DNA of 64,000 nucleotides from Pseudomonas japonica (GCF_900188455.1 NZ_FZOL01000002.1:113293-177292); one strand, 5' to 3'. Positions 1-10,555 are shown, counted from the first letter of the stretch. Notes: generated by a model not told the origin, from the sequence alone. Numbers and translations: made by a program.

Positions 1-801
<801 letters not shown>

Positions 802-818
802 TACGCAGGCGACCCCAG

Positions 819-856
819 CCGCCGGCGGGTACCGTTTCCACGGTGCCCGCCGGCGG
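819..856 (+). terminator. Strong GC hairpin between ahcY and metF
   Basis: A 16-bp stem (819-834 with 841-856, one G-T pair) with a 6-base loop TTTCCA lies 17 bases after the ahcY stop. Only TTT follows before the sequence becomes GC-rich again, so it may be a weak or leaky terminator, or a processing or stability element between two related genes. The stem is read directly; the function is inferred. Confidence 0.55.
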
Positions 857-894
857 TTTGCGGTGTGCAATCCGACGCTGAAGGAACTTTCGAA

Positions 895-1740
895 ATGACT
901 CAGGAACGCCGTTACAGCTTCGAGTTCTTCCCGACCAAGACCGACGCTGGACATGAAAAACTGCTCGCCACCGCCCGCACCCTGGCGAGCTACAAGCCGG
1001 ACTTCTTCTCCTGCACCTACGGGGCCGGCGGTTCGACCCGCGACCGCACCCTGAACACCGTGCTGCAGCTGGAAAGCGAAGTGAAGATCCCCGCTGCGCC
1101 GCACCTGTCCTGCGTCGGCGACAGCAAGGCCGAACTGCGCGCCCTGCTCGCCCAGTACAAGGCTGCCGGGATCAAGCGCATCGTCGCCCTGCGCGGCGAC
1201 CTGCCATCAGGCATGGGCATGGCCAGCGGTGAGCTGCGCTACGCCAACGAACTGGTGGAGTTCATCCGCGAGGAAACCGCCGACCAGTTCCACATCGAAA
1301 TCGCCGCCTATCCGGAGATGCATCCGCAGGCACGCAATTTCGAGGACGATCTGGCCAACTTCGTGCGCAAGGCCAACGCCGGCGCCGACAGCGCCATCAC
1401 CCAGTACTTCTTCAACGCCGAAAGCTATTTCTACTTCGTCGAACGCGTGCAGAAGCTGGGGGTGAAGATCCCGGTGGTGCCCGGCATCATGCCGATCACC
1501 AACTACAGCAAGCTGGCGCGCTTCTCCGACGCCTGCGGCGCCGAGATTCCACGCTGGATCCGCAAGCAGCTGGAAGCCTATGGCGACGACGTCAAGAGCA
1601 TCCAGGCCTTCGGCGAAGAGGTCATCACCCAGATGTGCGAGCAACTGCTGCAAGGCGGCGCACCGGGTCTGCACTTCTATACCCTGAACCAGGCTGAACC
1701 GAGCCTGGCGATCTGGAACAACCTGAAGCTGCCACGCTGA
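895..1740 (+). CDS. metF: Methylenetetrahydrofolate reductase MetF
   Basis: FAD-dependent reductase of 281 residues that converts 5,10-methylene-THF to 5-methyl-THF, the methyl donor for methionine synthesis. The start at 895 is chosen because the protein then begins MTQERRYSFEFFPTKT, with the family's FEFFP motif at the first strand of the TIM barrel, and because AAGGA stands about 10 bases upstream. An ATG 30 bases earlier in frame has no such site and adds unrelated residues. The C-terminal GAPGLHFYTLN motif is typical of MetF. It lies downstream of ahcY, so two steps of the methyl cycle are adjacent. Confidence 0.96.
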   Translation: MTQERRYSFEFFPTKTDAGHEKLLATARTLASYKPDFFSCTYGAGGSTRDRTLNTVLQLESEVKIPAAPHLSCVGDSKAELRALLAQYKAAGIKRIVALRGDLPSGMGMASGELRYANELVEFIREETADQFHIEIAAYPEMHPQARNFEDDLANFVRKANAGADSAITQYFFNAESYFYFVERVQKLGVKIPVVPGIMPITNYSKLARFSDACGAEIPRWIRKQLEAYGDDVKSIQAFGEEVITQMCEQLLQGGAPGLHFYTLNQAEPSLAIWNNLKLPR

Positions 1741-1809
1741 TCCCCAAGCGGCGATGATGCCTGTATCCTTCAGCCTCATCGCCGCTTCCGGCCTTCCGGC
1801 CCGCCCGTA

Positions 1810-2595
1810 ATGTCCTATCTCGCCCGACTGTCGATCATTGTGCTGTTGAGCTGCATGAGCCTGCTGGCCCGTGCCGAACAGTTGCGCATCGTCACCGACC
1901 CCTGGGCGCCGTATGTCTATGAGGAAAACGGCGAGCCCAAGGGGATCGACTACGAAGTCACCGCCGAAGTGTTCCGCCGGCTCGGCATCGAGGTGCGCTG
2001 GGAGTTCATGCCGTGGCGACGCTGCCTGCTGATGCTCGAACAGGGCCTGGCGGACGGGGTGATGGATATCTTCCAGACCAGCCAGCGCGACAGTCAGCTG
2101 TTCTACCCCAGCGAGCCGCTGTCGCACGTCGAGTTCGTGCTCTACCAGGCCAACGCGCGACCCCATGCGGTCGACGACCTGGAAGACCTGCGCGGCCTCA
2201 ATGTCGGCACGTCGCCGGGCTACAACTATGGCGAGGCGTTTCTCGAATCGCCGCTGTTTCGCCGCGAAGCCGCGCCGACCCAGGAAGCCAACTTCGGCAA
2301 ACTGCTGCTCGGACGCATCGACCTGCTGATCACCGACCGCCGCGTCGGCCAGTTCATGGTCAATCAGCTCGGCCTGCAGGGCCAGGTCAGCGAACTGCCG
2401 CTGGTGGTCAGCCGCCAGGCCCAGTACCTCGCCGTGCGCCGCAATGCCGGCATGGACCTGCTGGCCCAGCGCTTCGCCGCCGAGCTGCGCCGCTTCAAAC
2501 GCGAGCCGGCCTACGCCGAATTGCAGGCGCGTTATCACGTTGTAATGCCGAACGCTACAGAAACCGTTGAGCAGCAGGAACGCAGCACTCCCTGA
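1810..2595 (+). CDS. Periplasmic solute-binding protein, amino-acid type (SBP_bac_3)
   Basis: A 261-residue exported protein. Residues 1-22 form a signal peptide ending ARA before EQLRIVTDPWAPYVY, the usual first strand of family 3 solute-binding proteins. The pattern GIDYEVTAEVFRRLG, followed by WRRCLLMLEQGLADG and later FGKLLLGRIDLLITDR, fits the two-lobe fold. There is no ABC permease or ATPase beside it, so it is an orphan; the ligand cannot be told from sequence. Related orphan proteins in Pseudomonas are often annotated only as transporter substrate-binding domain proteins. It may serve a distant transporter or act in sensing. Confidence 0.85.
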   Translation: MSYLARLSIIVLLSCMSLLARAEQLRIVTDPWAPYVYEENGEPKGIDYEVTAEVFRRLGIEVRWEFMPWRRCLLMLEQGLADGVMDIFQTSQRDSQLFYPSEPLSHVEFVLYQANARPHAVDDLEDLRGLNVGTSPGYNYGEAFLESPLFRREAAPTQEANFGKLLLGRIDLLITDRRVGQFMVNQLGLQGQVSELPLVVSRQAQYLAVRRNAGMDLLAQRFAAELRRFKREPAYAELQARYHVVMPNATETVEQQERSTP

Positions 2596-2610
2596 TTGCT
2601 CTGTTATACT
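2582..2610 (+). promoter_or_regulatory. Possible sigma-70 promoter of rhlE
   Basis: TATACT at 2605-2610 is a good -10 hexamer, within TGTTATACT. The -35 region 17 bp upstream is poor. It overlaps the end of the upstream gene and would give a leader of about 200 bases before rhlE. Inference from motif only. Confidence 0.35.
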
Positions 2611-2817
2611 CGGGCCTTTCCGCCAGGCTTACGCCCGGACGCTGGCCTTGCAAAAGGCATCCCGACCGCAGGATTGCGCGCCTCCAAGGCCCGTCCGCAG
2701 CTCCCGGATGCGCAGTGAAGACCAGCAGGACCGGACGCGACAGCATCGACCCGATGCCCCTCGCGCCAGGCACGATCATCCCCATAGGGCACAGCCCCCA
2801 CTAGAACAGGATTTCTC

Positions 2818-4749
2818 ATGTCCTTTGCATCCCTCGGTCTCTCCGAGGCTCTAGTCCGCGCTATCGAGGCTGCGGGCTATACCCAGCCTACTCCGGTGCA
2901 ACAGCGGGCCATTCCCGCCGTGTTGCAAGGTCGTGACCTGATGGTCGCGGCACAGACAGGTACTGGTAAAACCGGCGGCTTCGCCCTGCCGATCCTCGAA
3001 CGCCTGTTTCCCGGTGGTCACCCCGACAAGTCCCAGCGTCATGGTCCGCGTCAGCCACGTGTGCTGGTCCTGACCCCGACCCGCGAGTTGGCAGCCCAGG
3101 TGCACGACAGCTTCAAGATCTACGCCCGTGACCTGAAGTTCGTCAGCGCCTGCATCTTCGGCGGCGTCGGCATGAACCCGCAGGTCCAGGCCATGGCCCG
3201 TGGCGTCGACGTCCTGGTCGCCTGCCCCGGTCGCCTGCTCGACCTGGCCGGCCAGGGCAGCGTCGATCTCAGTCACGTCGAGATCCTGGTCCTGGACGAA
3301 GCCGACCGCATGCTCGACATGGGCTTCATCCACGATGTGAAGAAGGTCCTCGCCCGTCTCCCGGCGAAACGCCAGAACCTGCTGTTCTCGGCGACCTTCT
3401 CCAAGGACATCACCGACCTCGCCGACAAGCTCCTGCACAACCCGGAACGCATCGAAGTCACGCCACCGAACACCACGGTCGAGCGCATCGAGCAGCGCGT
3501 GTTCCGCCTGCCGGCCAGCCACAAGCGAGCCCTGCTGGCGCACCTGATCACCGCCGGCGCGTGGGAACAGGTCCTGGTCTTCACCCGCACCAAGCACGGC
3601 GCCAACCGTCTTGCCGAGTACCTGGAAAAGCACGGCCTGACCGCCGCCGCGATCCACGGCAACAAGAGCCAGAACGCCCGCACCAAAGCGCTCGCCGACT
3701 TCAAGTCGGGCGCCGTGCGGATCATGGTCGCCACCGATATCGCCGCCCGCGGCCTGGATATCGACCAACTGCCTCACGTGGTCAACTTCGAACTGCCCAA
3801 CGTCGAGGAAGACTACGTCCACCGCATCGGCCGTACCGGTCGTGCGGGCCGCTCCGGCGAGGCCATCTCGCTGGTCGCGCCGGATGAGGAAAAACTGCTC
3901 AAGAGCATCGAACGCGTCACTCGCCAGAAGATTCCGGATGGCGACCTGATGGGCTTCGACTTCGCCGCCGTCGAGGCGGAAAAACCGGAAGTCCGCGAGC
4001 CGCGTCCACAGAACAACCAACGCCGTGGCCAGCGTGCCGACGGCAGCAATGCCGGTGGCCGCAAGGACAAGGGCAAGGACAAGGGCAAAGAGAAAGACAG
4101 CAGCAAGGACAAGCCGGCCGGCGAGAAAGCCGCGGAGAAATCCGCCGGTGGTCGTCAGGAGCAGCGCAAGCCGCGGGACAAGAAGCCGCGTCAGCAGCAG
4201 AGCGCCCAGCAGGCTGCACCGTCGGGGCAAGTCGATCGCGATCCGGAAGAGTTCCTGGATGACGATGTCGACAACTTCGGCAACCGCGCCGACTACGTCA
4301 GCCCGTATCAGAACAAGGGCGGCCAGGGTCGCAACCGGCGTCCGGGCGCCCAGGCCGGTGCCGGCAACGCGGGCGGCCAGTCCCGTGGCAGTCAGCCGCG
4401 CAACAACGCCGGCGGCTCCGCTCAGCCACGCAGCGGTGGCGCGGCCAACGGCGAGAAACGTGGCGGCGCGCGCAACGGTGCCAGCGGCAGCGGCGGTGGC
4501 GGTGGCGGTGGCGCTCGTGATGGCCAGCAACGTCGCGACGGCAGCAACAACCGCAACCGCCGTCCGGCCCGTGACGATCGTCAGGAGCCGGCGGTGCGCA
4601 GCCCGCGTGAAGGCCAACCGCAGCAGAACCAGCCGAAGATCATGCACAAGGAATCGAAGATCGATCGCTTCCCGTCCATGGAACAGCTGGAGCAACTGCC
4701 AAGCCGTCCTCGTGGCGAGAAACCGGCGTTGCTGACCCGCAACCGCTGA
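2818..4749 (+). CDS. rhlE: DEAD-box ATP-dependent RNA helicase RhlE
   Basis: A 643-residue RNA helicase expected to remodel structured RNA in ribosome assembly and mRNA decay. All core motifs are present: Q motif around 21-33, motif I AQTGTGKT (45-52), PTRELA (87-92), DEAD replaced by the standard LDEAD at 159-163, SAT (191-193), and HRIGRTGR (335-342). The helicase core ends near residue 385. The last ~250 residues are low complexity: Lys/Asp/Gly blocks (repeats of [10 protein letters not shown] type), then Arg/Gly/Asn-rich stretches and a run of seven Gly. Such tails bind RNA and can promote condensates in DEAD-box proteins; that role here is inferred. A bidirectional terminator follows directly. 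Confidence 0.95.
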   Translation: MSFASLGLSEALVRAIEAAGYTQPTPVQQRAIPAVLQGRDLMVAAQTGTGKTGGFALPILERLFPGGHPDKSQRHGPRQPRVLVLTPTRELAAQVHDSFKIYARDLKFVSACIFGGVGMNPQVQAMARGVDVLVACPGRLLDLAGQGSVDLSHVEILVLDEADRMLDMGFIHDVKKVLARLPAKRQNLLFSATFSKDITDLADKLLHNPERIEVTPPNTTVERIEQRVFRLPASHKRALLAHLITAGAWEQVLVFTRTKHGANRLAEYLEKHGLTAAAIHGNKSQNARTKALADFKSGAVRIMVATDIAARGLDIDQLPHVVNFELPNVEEDYVHRIGRTGRAGRSGEAISLVAPDEEKLLKSIERVTRQKIPDGDLMGFDFAAVEAEKPEVREPRPQNNQRRGQRADGSNAGGRKDKGKDKGKEKDSSKDKPAGEKAAEKSAGGRQEQRKPRDKKPRQQQSAQQAAPSGQVDRDPEEFLDDDVDNFGNRADYVSPYQNKGGQGRNRRPGAQAGAGNAGGQSRGSQPRNNAGGSAQPRSGGAANGEKRGGARNGASGSGGGGGGGARDGQQRRDGSNNRNRRPARDDRQEPAVRSPREGQPQQNQPKIMHKESKIDRFPSMEQLEQLPSRPRGEKPALLTRNR

Positions 4750-4766
4750 GTTTTTTCCGCTGGAAC

Positions 4767-4796
4767 AAAAACGCCGCCCTCAGGGGCGGCGTTTTT
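4767..4796. terminator. Bidirectional Rho-independent terminator between rhlE and yceI
   Basis: A-tract, GC stem GCCGCCC / GGGCGGC with loop TCA, and T-tract GTTTTTG. It lies between the convergent rhlE (+) and yceI (-) genes and is symmetrical, so it can serve both. Confidence 0.9.
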
Positions 4797-4812
4797 GTTG
4801 GCGGAGCAGAAA

Positions 4813-5391
4813 TTATTTCTGCTTCACGCCTTCCAGAGAGATGTCCAGATCGAAGGTCTGGGAGTTCTCGCCCGGGCCTTTGATACCGAAGTCGTTCAGG
4901 TTGACGGTGGTGGTGGCGTTGAAACCGGCACGCTCGCCGCCCCATGGATCCTTGCCTTCGCCGATGAAGGTCGCCTTGAAGGTGACCGGCTTGGTCACGC
5001 CGTGGAAGGTCAGGTCGCCGGTCACGTCAGCGGTTTTCTCGCCGGTGGACTTGACGCTGGTGGAGACGAACTTGGCGTCCGGGTACTTCTTCACGTCGAG
5101 GAAATCGGCGCTGGCGATGTGCTTGTCACGCTCGGCGTGGTTCGACCACAGGCTGGCGGTTTTCACATCGACGCTGATCTTGCTGGCTTCAGGCTTGGCT
5201 GCATCCCAGGAGAAGGTGCCGTCGAAGTCCTTGAAGGTCCCGTGGATGAAGCTGTAGCCCAGGTGGCTGATCTTCCAGTCGACGAATGCGTGCTGGCCTT
5301 CCTTGTCGATCTTGTAGTCGGCGGCCATGGCCTGACCAGCCGAGAGCAGAGCGGTACCCAGTGCCAGAGCGGCAAAAGTCTTTTTCAACAT
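4813..5391 (-). CDS. YceI family periplasmic protein
   Basis: A 192-residue exported protein with a signal peptide (residues 1-23, ending AMA before [13 protein letters not shown]). The mature part has the YceI lipocalin-like barrel signature: [19 protein letters not shown] near the start and [17 protein letters not shown] in the second half. Family members bind polyisoprenoid lipids; in E. coli YceI is induced at high pH. It follows the cytochrome b561 gene on the same strand with a 31-bp gap, an arrangement common for this pair, and the two are probably one operon. The physiological substrate is unknown. Confidence 0.92.
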   Translation of the reverse strand: MLKKTFAALALGTALLSAGQAMAADYKIDKEGQHAFVDWKISHLGYSFIHGTFKDFDGTFSWDAAKPEASKISVDVKTASLWSNHAERDKHIASADFLDVKKYPDAKFVSTSVKSTGEKTADVTGDLTFHGVTKPVTFKATFIGEGKDPWGGERAGFNATTTVNLNDFGIKGPGENSQTFDLDISLEGVKQK

Positions 5392-5422
5392 ACTTTCGAT
5401 TCCTTTGAGTGGAGGTTGAACA

Positions 5423-5974
5423 TCAAGCCTTGCGGCCCAGCATGCGCGTCAGGGTCGCATCACGGTCGATAAAGTGGTGCTTCAGAGCGGCCAGCCCGTG
5501 CAGGACGGCGAACACCACCAGTCCCCAGGCCAGATAGAGGTGAACCAGACCTGCGATATCAGCCTGATCGGGCAGGCCGGAAATCAGTGCAGGTACTTCG
5601 AACAGGCCGAACACCGGGATCCCGGCACCGTCGGCGGTGGAAATCAGGTAGCCGGCGATCAGCACGCTGAACAGGCCGACGTAGAGCAGCAGATGCCCGA
5701 CCTTGGCGGCAATGCGGGTCAGCGTGCCGTGGTTGGCCGGTGCCGGTGGCGGCGGGCTGAGGAAACGCCAGAGCACTCGCAGCAGCATCAGCGCCAGCAC
5801 GGTCAGGCCGATACCCTTGTGCAGTTCCGGGGCGGTGTGGCGCCAGGAGCTGTAGTAGTCCAGACCGACCATCCAAAGGCCCAGCCCGAACAGACCGAAC
5901 ACGGCCAGGGCAACACCCCAGTGCATGACGATGCTGACCAGACCGTAACGAGAAGATGAATTGCGAAGCTGCAT
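5423..5974 (-). CDS. Cytochrome b561
   Basis: A 183-residue inner-membrane dihaem cytochrome b of the bacterial b561 (CybB) type, carrying electrons between quinol and periplasmic or membrane partners, with superoxide:ubiquinone oxidoreductase activity shown for E. coli CybB. Four hydrophobic segments are visible, around residues 12-35, 50-70, 93-113 and 143-163. Candidate haem-ligand histidines occur in MHWG near residue 18, LHKG, HLLLY and VHLYL. It is the first gene of a probable two-gene unit with the yceI gene. The ~170 bases upstream are AT-richer and hold its promoter region, but I see no clear hexamers. Confidence 0.92.
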   Translation of the reverse strand: MQLRNSSSRYGLVSIVMHWGVALAVFGLFGLGLWMVGLDYYSSWRHTAPELHKGIGLTVLALMLLRVLWRFLSPPPPAPANHGTLTRIAAKVGHLLLYVGLFSVLIAGYLISTADGAGIPVFGLFEVPALISGLPDQADIAGLVHLYLAWGLVVFAVLHGLAALKHHFIDRDATLTRMLGRKA

Positions 5975-6149
5975 TTGCCGGATTCCCCGTAAGAATTGCT
6001 ACCAAGACTAACCGGTTATCTATCGATATAAAGCGGAAAATTTCGCTTTGAACTATCAGAAAAATAGATGCTAAGTCTGTAGGAAGGGCGTTAAGGAAAC
6101 ATTAACACCGGGGGAAAGGCTGTAGAGGGGGGCTTTGCGTCATGTCCCC

Positions 6150-6256
6150 GTAGGAGCGCGGCTTGCCCGCGAAAGGACCGCAAAGCGGTCCCAAATCGGC
6201 GTTGCGTGGGATAGGGACCGCTGCGCGGTCCTTTCGCGGGCAAGCCGCGCTCCTAC
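6150..6256. repeat. REP pair (inverted), GTAGGAGCG family
   Basis: Two inverted copies of the Pseudomonas REP, starting GTAGGAGCGCGGCTTGCC and ending in its complement, each with an inner GGACCGC-type palindrome. They could fold into one long cruciform. This fills much of the 307-bp gap 5975-6281 between divergent-end genes; the rest shows nothing recognisable beyond AT-richer sequence before cytochrome b561. Confidence 0.92.
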
Positions 6257-6281
6257 GAAGGCATGACACTAAGACTAGCAG

Positions 6282-8084
6282 TCAGTCGGCCTTGGCCTGG
6301 CTATCGGCAGCCGGCTTCTTGACCGGCTGAGCCTTGGCCTCGGTCTTCTTCGCCGGCGCATGAGTGGTCGCGGTCTTCTTGACGGGCGCCGGCTTGCTCT
6401 CTGCCTTTTTCACCGGCGCTGCTTTCGCCGGAGCCTGCTTGGCGGCGGGCGCGGCCTTGGCCGGTTCTTCCTTGGCCACGACAGCCGGCGCCACTGGCGC
6501 CACGGGTGCAGGCGCCGCCGCCGGAGCAGGTGTCGGCGCTACCGCCGTTTCCGCGGCCTTGGCCGTCTCCGCCGCCACCGGCTTGTCATCGCCACCGCCA
6601 AACAGACGCGAGAAGAAGCCCGGCTTGTCATCCTTGCCTTTGTTCGCCACTGCTGCGACCGCGGCACCGGCTGCCGCCGCGGCCGCCGCCGGCCTGGCAT
6701 CGAAGGACTTGCCCGCCGCCAGGTCCTCGACCTGCCCCGCCGCACGCTTGCCGCTGCGCAGCGCGCCTTCCAGGGTGCCCGGGTACAGCGCGTCGGTATG
6801 TTCGCCGGCGAAGGCGATGCGCTGCAGCGGACGTTCCCACAGACGCCAGTACTTGCTGATCTGCCCCGGACCATAGGCCAGGTAGGAACCGCCAGTGCCC
6901 ACGTCGGTGCTGTAGCGACGGATCTCATAGCCGGTGAACGCACCACGGGCCTGTGGATAGAACGCATGCAGACGGATCAGCACCTGGTCGACCAACTGCT
7001 TGTCGCCGAAGGCCTGCATCACCCGTGCGTTGTCGCCGGACAGGTTGATCACCACGTTGGCGCCACCCTTCAGCGCCGGTTCGATCCACAGCATGCCGAG
7101 GCCGGTGTTGCTGTAGATCTCGCCGGACATGCGCGCGCGGCTTTCCCAGACCGGGTTCTTGAACTTCAGCATCAGCTGGTCGCGCCAGCCGTAGTTGGTG
7201 CCCTTGAGCGCCGCCAGGTGCTGGTTGCTCAGTGCCGGGGTCAGCTGGATCTTGGCCAGCGCGCGCAGCGGCACCGCCAGTACCAGGTAATCGGCCTGGT
7301 AGCCGACACCACCGACCTTGACCGTCACGCCGTCCTTGTCCTGGGTGATGGCGGTGACCGGCGAACTGGTCTTGATGGTCTTCAGTTGCTTGACGAAGGC
7401 CTGGGCCAGCACCGGACTGCCGCCGGGCAGGCGCGCGGCGCGCAGGTCACGGTCGTTGACGCCGCGGTAGACGCGGGTCTGCTGGGCGAAATACAGCAGC
7501 GACAGGCGCGACGGTTCGTCGTAGCGGGTACGGATCTGCTGGTTGACCAGTTGTCGCGCGGTGGTCGGCAGTTGCAGCTTGTCCAGCCAGGCGGACACGT
7601 TCATCTGGTCGAGGGCGAACAGGGTGCTGTTGGCCGCCGGGTTCTCCGGATCGCTGATGGAGGCGGCGAGGTCGTCGAGGGTCTTCTCGTAGCGCTTCAG
7701 CGCCTCGGCGGTGGCCGGCTGCTTGGTGGTCAGGTCGGCGGCGCTGAAGTACTCGCCATCGATCAGGTAGCCCGGCGTGCGCACGAACTCCGGCGCCGGC
7801 AGCGTGGTGATCTTGAAGGTATCCAGGTACTGGTTGAGCACCGGCTGCGCCTTGCTGTTGCCGATCCATTCGCTGGTGGCCAGGCCGGAGCGGCCACCAA
7901 TACTGGACTTGGCTTCCAGCAGGGTGACCTGCCAGCCCTTGTTCTGCAGCTCGTAGGCCGCGGTCAGACCCGACAGGCCGCCACCGACCACGATCGCCGT
8001 CGGGGTCTTGGTCGCCGCCATCGCCCCCGCGCTGAACAACCCGATAAACACCAGCGCGCAGCCGCGCAGCCAACCAGCAGACAT
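6282..8084 (-). CDS. Exported flavin monoamine oxidase-like protein with Ala/Pro/Lys tail
   Basis: A 600-residue FAD-dependent amine oxidase. Residues 1-23 are a signal peptide ending AMA. The Rossmann motif VVGGGLSGLTAAYE follows at about 32-45, then the GG motif SSIGGRSG. The C-terminal FAD-contact region reads IAFAGEHTDALYPGTLEGALRSGKRAA, as in MAO and related oxidases. From about residue 455 the protein changes to a ~145-residue low-complexity tail with KPGFFSRLFGG, an Ala run and many PAKKA/PVKK units, resembling histone-H1-like tails. The substrate amine is unknown. The tail is not part of the enzyme fold and could anchor the protein to an anionic surface; this is inference. Confidence 0.88.
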   Translation of the reverse strand: MSAGWLRGCALVFIGLFSAGAMAATKTPTAIVVGGGLSGLTAAYELQNKGWQVTLLEAKSSIGGRSGLATSEWIGNSKAQPVLNQYLDTFKITTLPAPEFVRTPGYLIDGEYFSAADLTTKQPATAEALKRYEKTLDDLAASISDPENPAANSTLFALDQMNVSAWLDKLQLPTTARQLVNQQIRTRYDEPSRLSLLYFAQQTRVYRGVNDRDLRAARLPGGSPVLAQAFVKQLKTIKTSSPVTAITQDKDGVTVKVGGVGYQADYLVLAVPLRALAKIQLTPALSNQHLAALKGTNYGWRDQLMLKFKNPVWESRARMSGEIYSNTGLGMLWIEPALKGGANVVINLSGDNARVMQAFGDKQLVDQVLIRLHAFYPQARGAFTGYEIRRYSTDVGTGGSYLAYGPGQISKYWRLWERPLQRIAFAGEHTDALYPGTLEGALRSGKRAAGQVEDLAAGKSFDARPAAAAAAAGAAVAAVANKGKDDKPGFFSRLFGGGDDKPVAAETAKAAETAVAPTPAPAAAPAPVAPVAPAVVAKEEPAKAAPAAKQAPAKAAPVKKAESKPAPVKKTATTHAPAKKTEAKAQPVKKPAADSQAKAD

Positions 8085-8320
8085 TCGTCGAACTCCGGAT
8101 CAAAGGCAGGAAAACAGGGCGCTAACCCCGGGAAAAGAGTCCGGTGAAGGATACGTCAGGGCCTGCAGGCTCGCCAGCGCAGGGGCCACGAACAGAGCGG
8201 GGTACCTGATATTTCTGTCAGTAGACGGGCTTCGATATCAGCGCGAGGATTATCCGTGCACTGTCAGCTTCTTCAGAACTGCAAGGACTATCCAGTATTT
8301 GAAAGATAGGGAGAGGGATC

Positions 8321-8845
8321 ATGCACAAGATCGGATCGGTTTTTGTCGAGAACTTCGAAAAGTTGAGCTCCGCGCCGCTGAAAACCAATGAAACGTTCAA
8401 TAACCCGTCATGCGGCCTGATCATTACCCTGATCGCCCGCCCCAACACCGCCGGGACGTTGCCGAGTGGACTCTCACGCGAGGAAAATGATTCCTTTCTG
8501 AATATCGGCGACCACTCGGAAGTACGTATTCAATTCAAGGACGACAGCGGCAAACCGGTCCTGGTCACCGAGGTGGGATTCCACTGGGCGACCCACCCCG
8601 ACTACACCGATGAAGACGCCCGGCAGGATGCCATCGACGCCAGCGCAAAACGCATCACCTTCGCCGAACCGGTGCGCATGGAACTGCGTCGGGAAGGCAA
8701 GGCTTACGCCTGGAACCACTACACGCCGCCAAGCAAGGCCTGGACGCAGGTCGAGATGAAGAACATCGAACTGGATGAAATCCTCTTCACCACCTCACGG
8801 CGCGGCAAGGTTCATTTCGATCATTTCACCTGGAAAATCGCGTAG
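8321..8845 (+). CDS. Hypothetical protein, no recognised family
   Basis: A 174-residue protein with no signal peptide or membrane segment. The start is supported by a strong GGGAGAGGG about 5 bases before the ATG. The sequence looks like a small beta-rich soluble domain: alternating hydrophobic strands such as CGLIITLIARP, SEVRIQFKDD, PVRMELRREG and a final VHFDHFTWKIA, reminiscent of carbohydrate-binding beta-sandwiches, but without a motif that proves it. It stands alone between the amine oxidase and bioA; the upstream region (8220-8320) is AT-richer than its neighbours, so it may be a later acquisition. Function unknown. Confidence 0.75.
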   Translation: MHKIGSVFVENFEKLSSAPLKTNETFNNPSCGLIITLIARPNTAGTLPSGLSREENDSFLNIGDHSEVRIQFKDDSGKPVLVTEVGFHWATHPDYTDEDARQDAIDASAKRITFAEPVRMELRREGKAYAWNHYTPPSKAWTQVEMKNIELDEILFTTSRRGKVHFDHFTWKIA

Positions 8846-8916
8846 GTCGCTCCCGGCCCTGACTCGCATGGCACTTCGAGGTTCACCCGGGAAGACGCCT
8901 GAACCTCATCCCGACA

Positions 8917-8945
8917 TTGTCCTGAACACGGGCTTTGCTTAGGCT
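8917..8945 (+). promoter_or_regulatory. Possible sigma-70 promoter of bioA
   Basis: TTGTCC, a 17-bp spacer and TAGGCT. Spacing is ideal but the -10 is only moderate. A short GCGGGTT/AACCCGC hairpin follows before the ribosome binding site CAGGAG. Confidence 0.35.
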
Positions 8946-8987
8946 TGTGCGGGTTTCCCCAACCCGCGTTGCCAGGAGTACAAGCCC

Positions 8988-10394
8988 ATGGGCCTCAACC
9001 AACAGTGGATGGACCGCGACCTCAAGGTCCTGTGGCATCCCTGCACCCAGATGAAAGACCACGAGCAACTGCCGCTGATCCCGATCAAGCGCGGTGAAGG
9101 CGTGTGGCTGGAGGACTTCGAGGGCAAGCGCTACCTCGACGCGGTCAGCTCCTGGTGGGTCAATGCGTTCGGCCACGCCAACCCGCGCATCAACCAGCGC
9201 ATCAAGGACCAGGTCGACCAACTGGAGCACGTGATCCTCGCCGGCTTCAGCCACCAGCCGGTGATCGAGTTGTCCGAGCGCCTGGTCAGCATCACCCCCG
9301 AGGGCCTGAATCGCTGCTTCTACGCCGACAACGGTTCGTCGTGCATCGAAGTGGCGCTGAAGATGAGCTTCCACTATTGGCTGAACAAGGGCCGCACGCA
9401 GAAGAAGCGCTTCGTCACCCTGAGCAACAGCTACCACGGCGAAACCATCGCGGCGATGTCGGTGGGCGACGTGCCACTATTCACCGAAACCTACAAGGCG
9501 CTGCTGCTGGACACCTTGAAGGTGCCGAGCCCGGACTGCTACCTGCGCCCCGAGGGCGTGAGCTGGGAAGCGCATTCGCGGACGATGTTCGCGGCCATGG
9601 AGCAGACCCTCGCCGAACACCACGAAAGCATCGCCGCGGTGATCGTCGAGCCGCTGATCCAGGGCGCCGGCGGCATGCGCATGTACCACCCGGTGTACCT
9701 CAAGCTGCTGCGCGAGGCCTGCGACCGCTATGAGGTGCACCTGATCCACGACGAGATCGCCGTGGGCTTCGGTCGCACCGGGACGATGTTCGCCTGCGAA
9801 CAGGCCGGTATCCGTCCGGATTTCCTTTGTCTGTCCAAGGCCCTGACCGGCGGCTACCTGCCGCTGGCCGCCTGCCTGACCACCGACGAGGTGTATGGCG
9901 CCTTCTATGACGACTACCCGACCCTGCGCGCCTTCCTCCACTCCCACAGCTACACCGGCAACCCGCTGGCCTGCGCGGCGGCGCTGGCGACCCTGGACAT
10001 CTTCGAGCAGGACAACGTGATCGAGGCCAACAAGGCCCTGAGCCAGCGCATGGCCAGTGCCACGGCGCACCTGGTCGACCACCCGCACGTGGCGGAGGTA
10101 CGCCAGACCGGGATGGCTCTGGCCATCGAGATGGTCCAGGACAAGGCGAGCAAGACCGCCTATCCGTGGCAAGAGCGGCGCGGCCTGAAGGTCTTCGAGC
10201 ATGCCCTGACCCGCGGCGCGCTGTTGCGGCCGCTGGGTAGCGTGGTGTATTTCCTGCCGCCGTATGTGATCACCCCGGAGCAGATCGACTTCCTGGCCGA
10301 GGTGGCCAGCGAGGGGATCGACATTGCCACCCGGGACAAGATCAGCGTGGCGGTGCCGGCGGATTTTCATCCGGATTTCCGCGATCCGGGCTAA
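8988..10394 (+). CDS. bioA: Adenosylmethionine-8-amino-7-oxononanoate aminotransferase
   Basis: PLP enzyme of biotin synthesis that transfers the amino group of SAM to KAPA, giving DAPA. At 468 residues it is of the usual class III aminotransferase size, with [10 protein letters not shown] at the N-terminus, the [15 protein letters not shown] cofactor segment, the [16 protein letters not shown] aspartate region, and the PLP lysine Lys284 in [14 protein letters not shown]. The N-terminal WHP(C)TQ motif separates BioA from related omega-transaminases. It stands alone here, away from the other bio genes. A GGAG ribosome site lies 10 bases upstream of the ATG. Confidence 0.95.
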   Translation: MGLNQQWMDRDLKVLWHPCTQMKDHEQLPLIPIKRGEGVWLEDFEGKRYLDAVSSWWVNAFGHANPRINQRIKDQVDQLEHVILAGFSHQPVIELSERLVSITPEGLNRCFYADNGSSCIEVALKMSFHYWLNKGRTQKKRFVTLSNSYHGETIAAMSVGDVPLFTETYKALLLDTLKVPSPDCYLRPEGVSWEAHSRTMFAAMEQTLAEHHESIAAVIVEPLIQGAGGMRMYHPVYLKLLREACDRYEVHLIHDEIAVGFGRTGTMFACEQAGIRPDFLCLSKALTGGYLPLAACLTTDEVYGAFYDDYPTLRAFLHSHSYTGNPLACAAALATLDIFEQDNVIEANKALSQRMASATAHLVDHPHVAEVRQTGMALAIEMVQDKASKTAYPWQERRGLKVFEHALTRGALLRPLGSVVYFLPPYVITPEQIDFLAEVASEGIDIATRDKISVAVPADFHPDFRDPG

Positions 10395-10403
10395 GTGAGT
10401 TCG

Positions 10404-10521
10404 GGGGCCGCGTTGCGGCCCTTCGCGGTGGTTCGTCACACGACAAGCCACGCTCCTACAAGGGGATCGCGGTAACCTCGTAGGAGCGTGGCTTGCCCGC
10501 GAAGGACCGCGACGCGGTCCC
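10404..10521. repeat. Variant REP pair with 14-base insert in one arm
   Basis: The right arm is the standard GTAGGAGCGTGGCTTGCC repeat. The left arm keeps CCTTCGCGG and CAAGCCACGCTCC but has 14 extra bases (around TGGTTCGTCACACGA) between them. The 40-base segment 10421-10460 is identical to 44408-44447. Confidence 0.85.
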
Positions 10522-10555
10522 AAACCAGACACCCAAATTTTGAAGAAGAGCCCCA

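Noticed and set aside
819..856. SAH riboswitch near ahcY
   Set aside because: The hairpin is downstream of ahcY and a simple stem; SAH riboswitches lie upstream of ahcY, outside this window.
2851..4695. Long minus-strand frame opposite rhlE
   Set aside because: Antisense shadow of the helicase, with repetitive Ala/Thr/Leu composition from the RG/K-rich tail.
6150..6256. Possible insertion sequence ends
   Set aside because: The inverted sequences match other REP pairs in the window and enclose no gene; they are REP elements, not IS termini.
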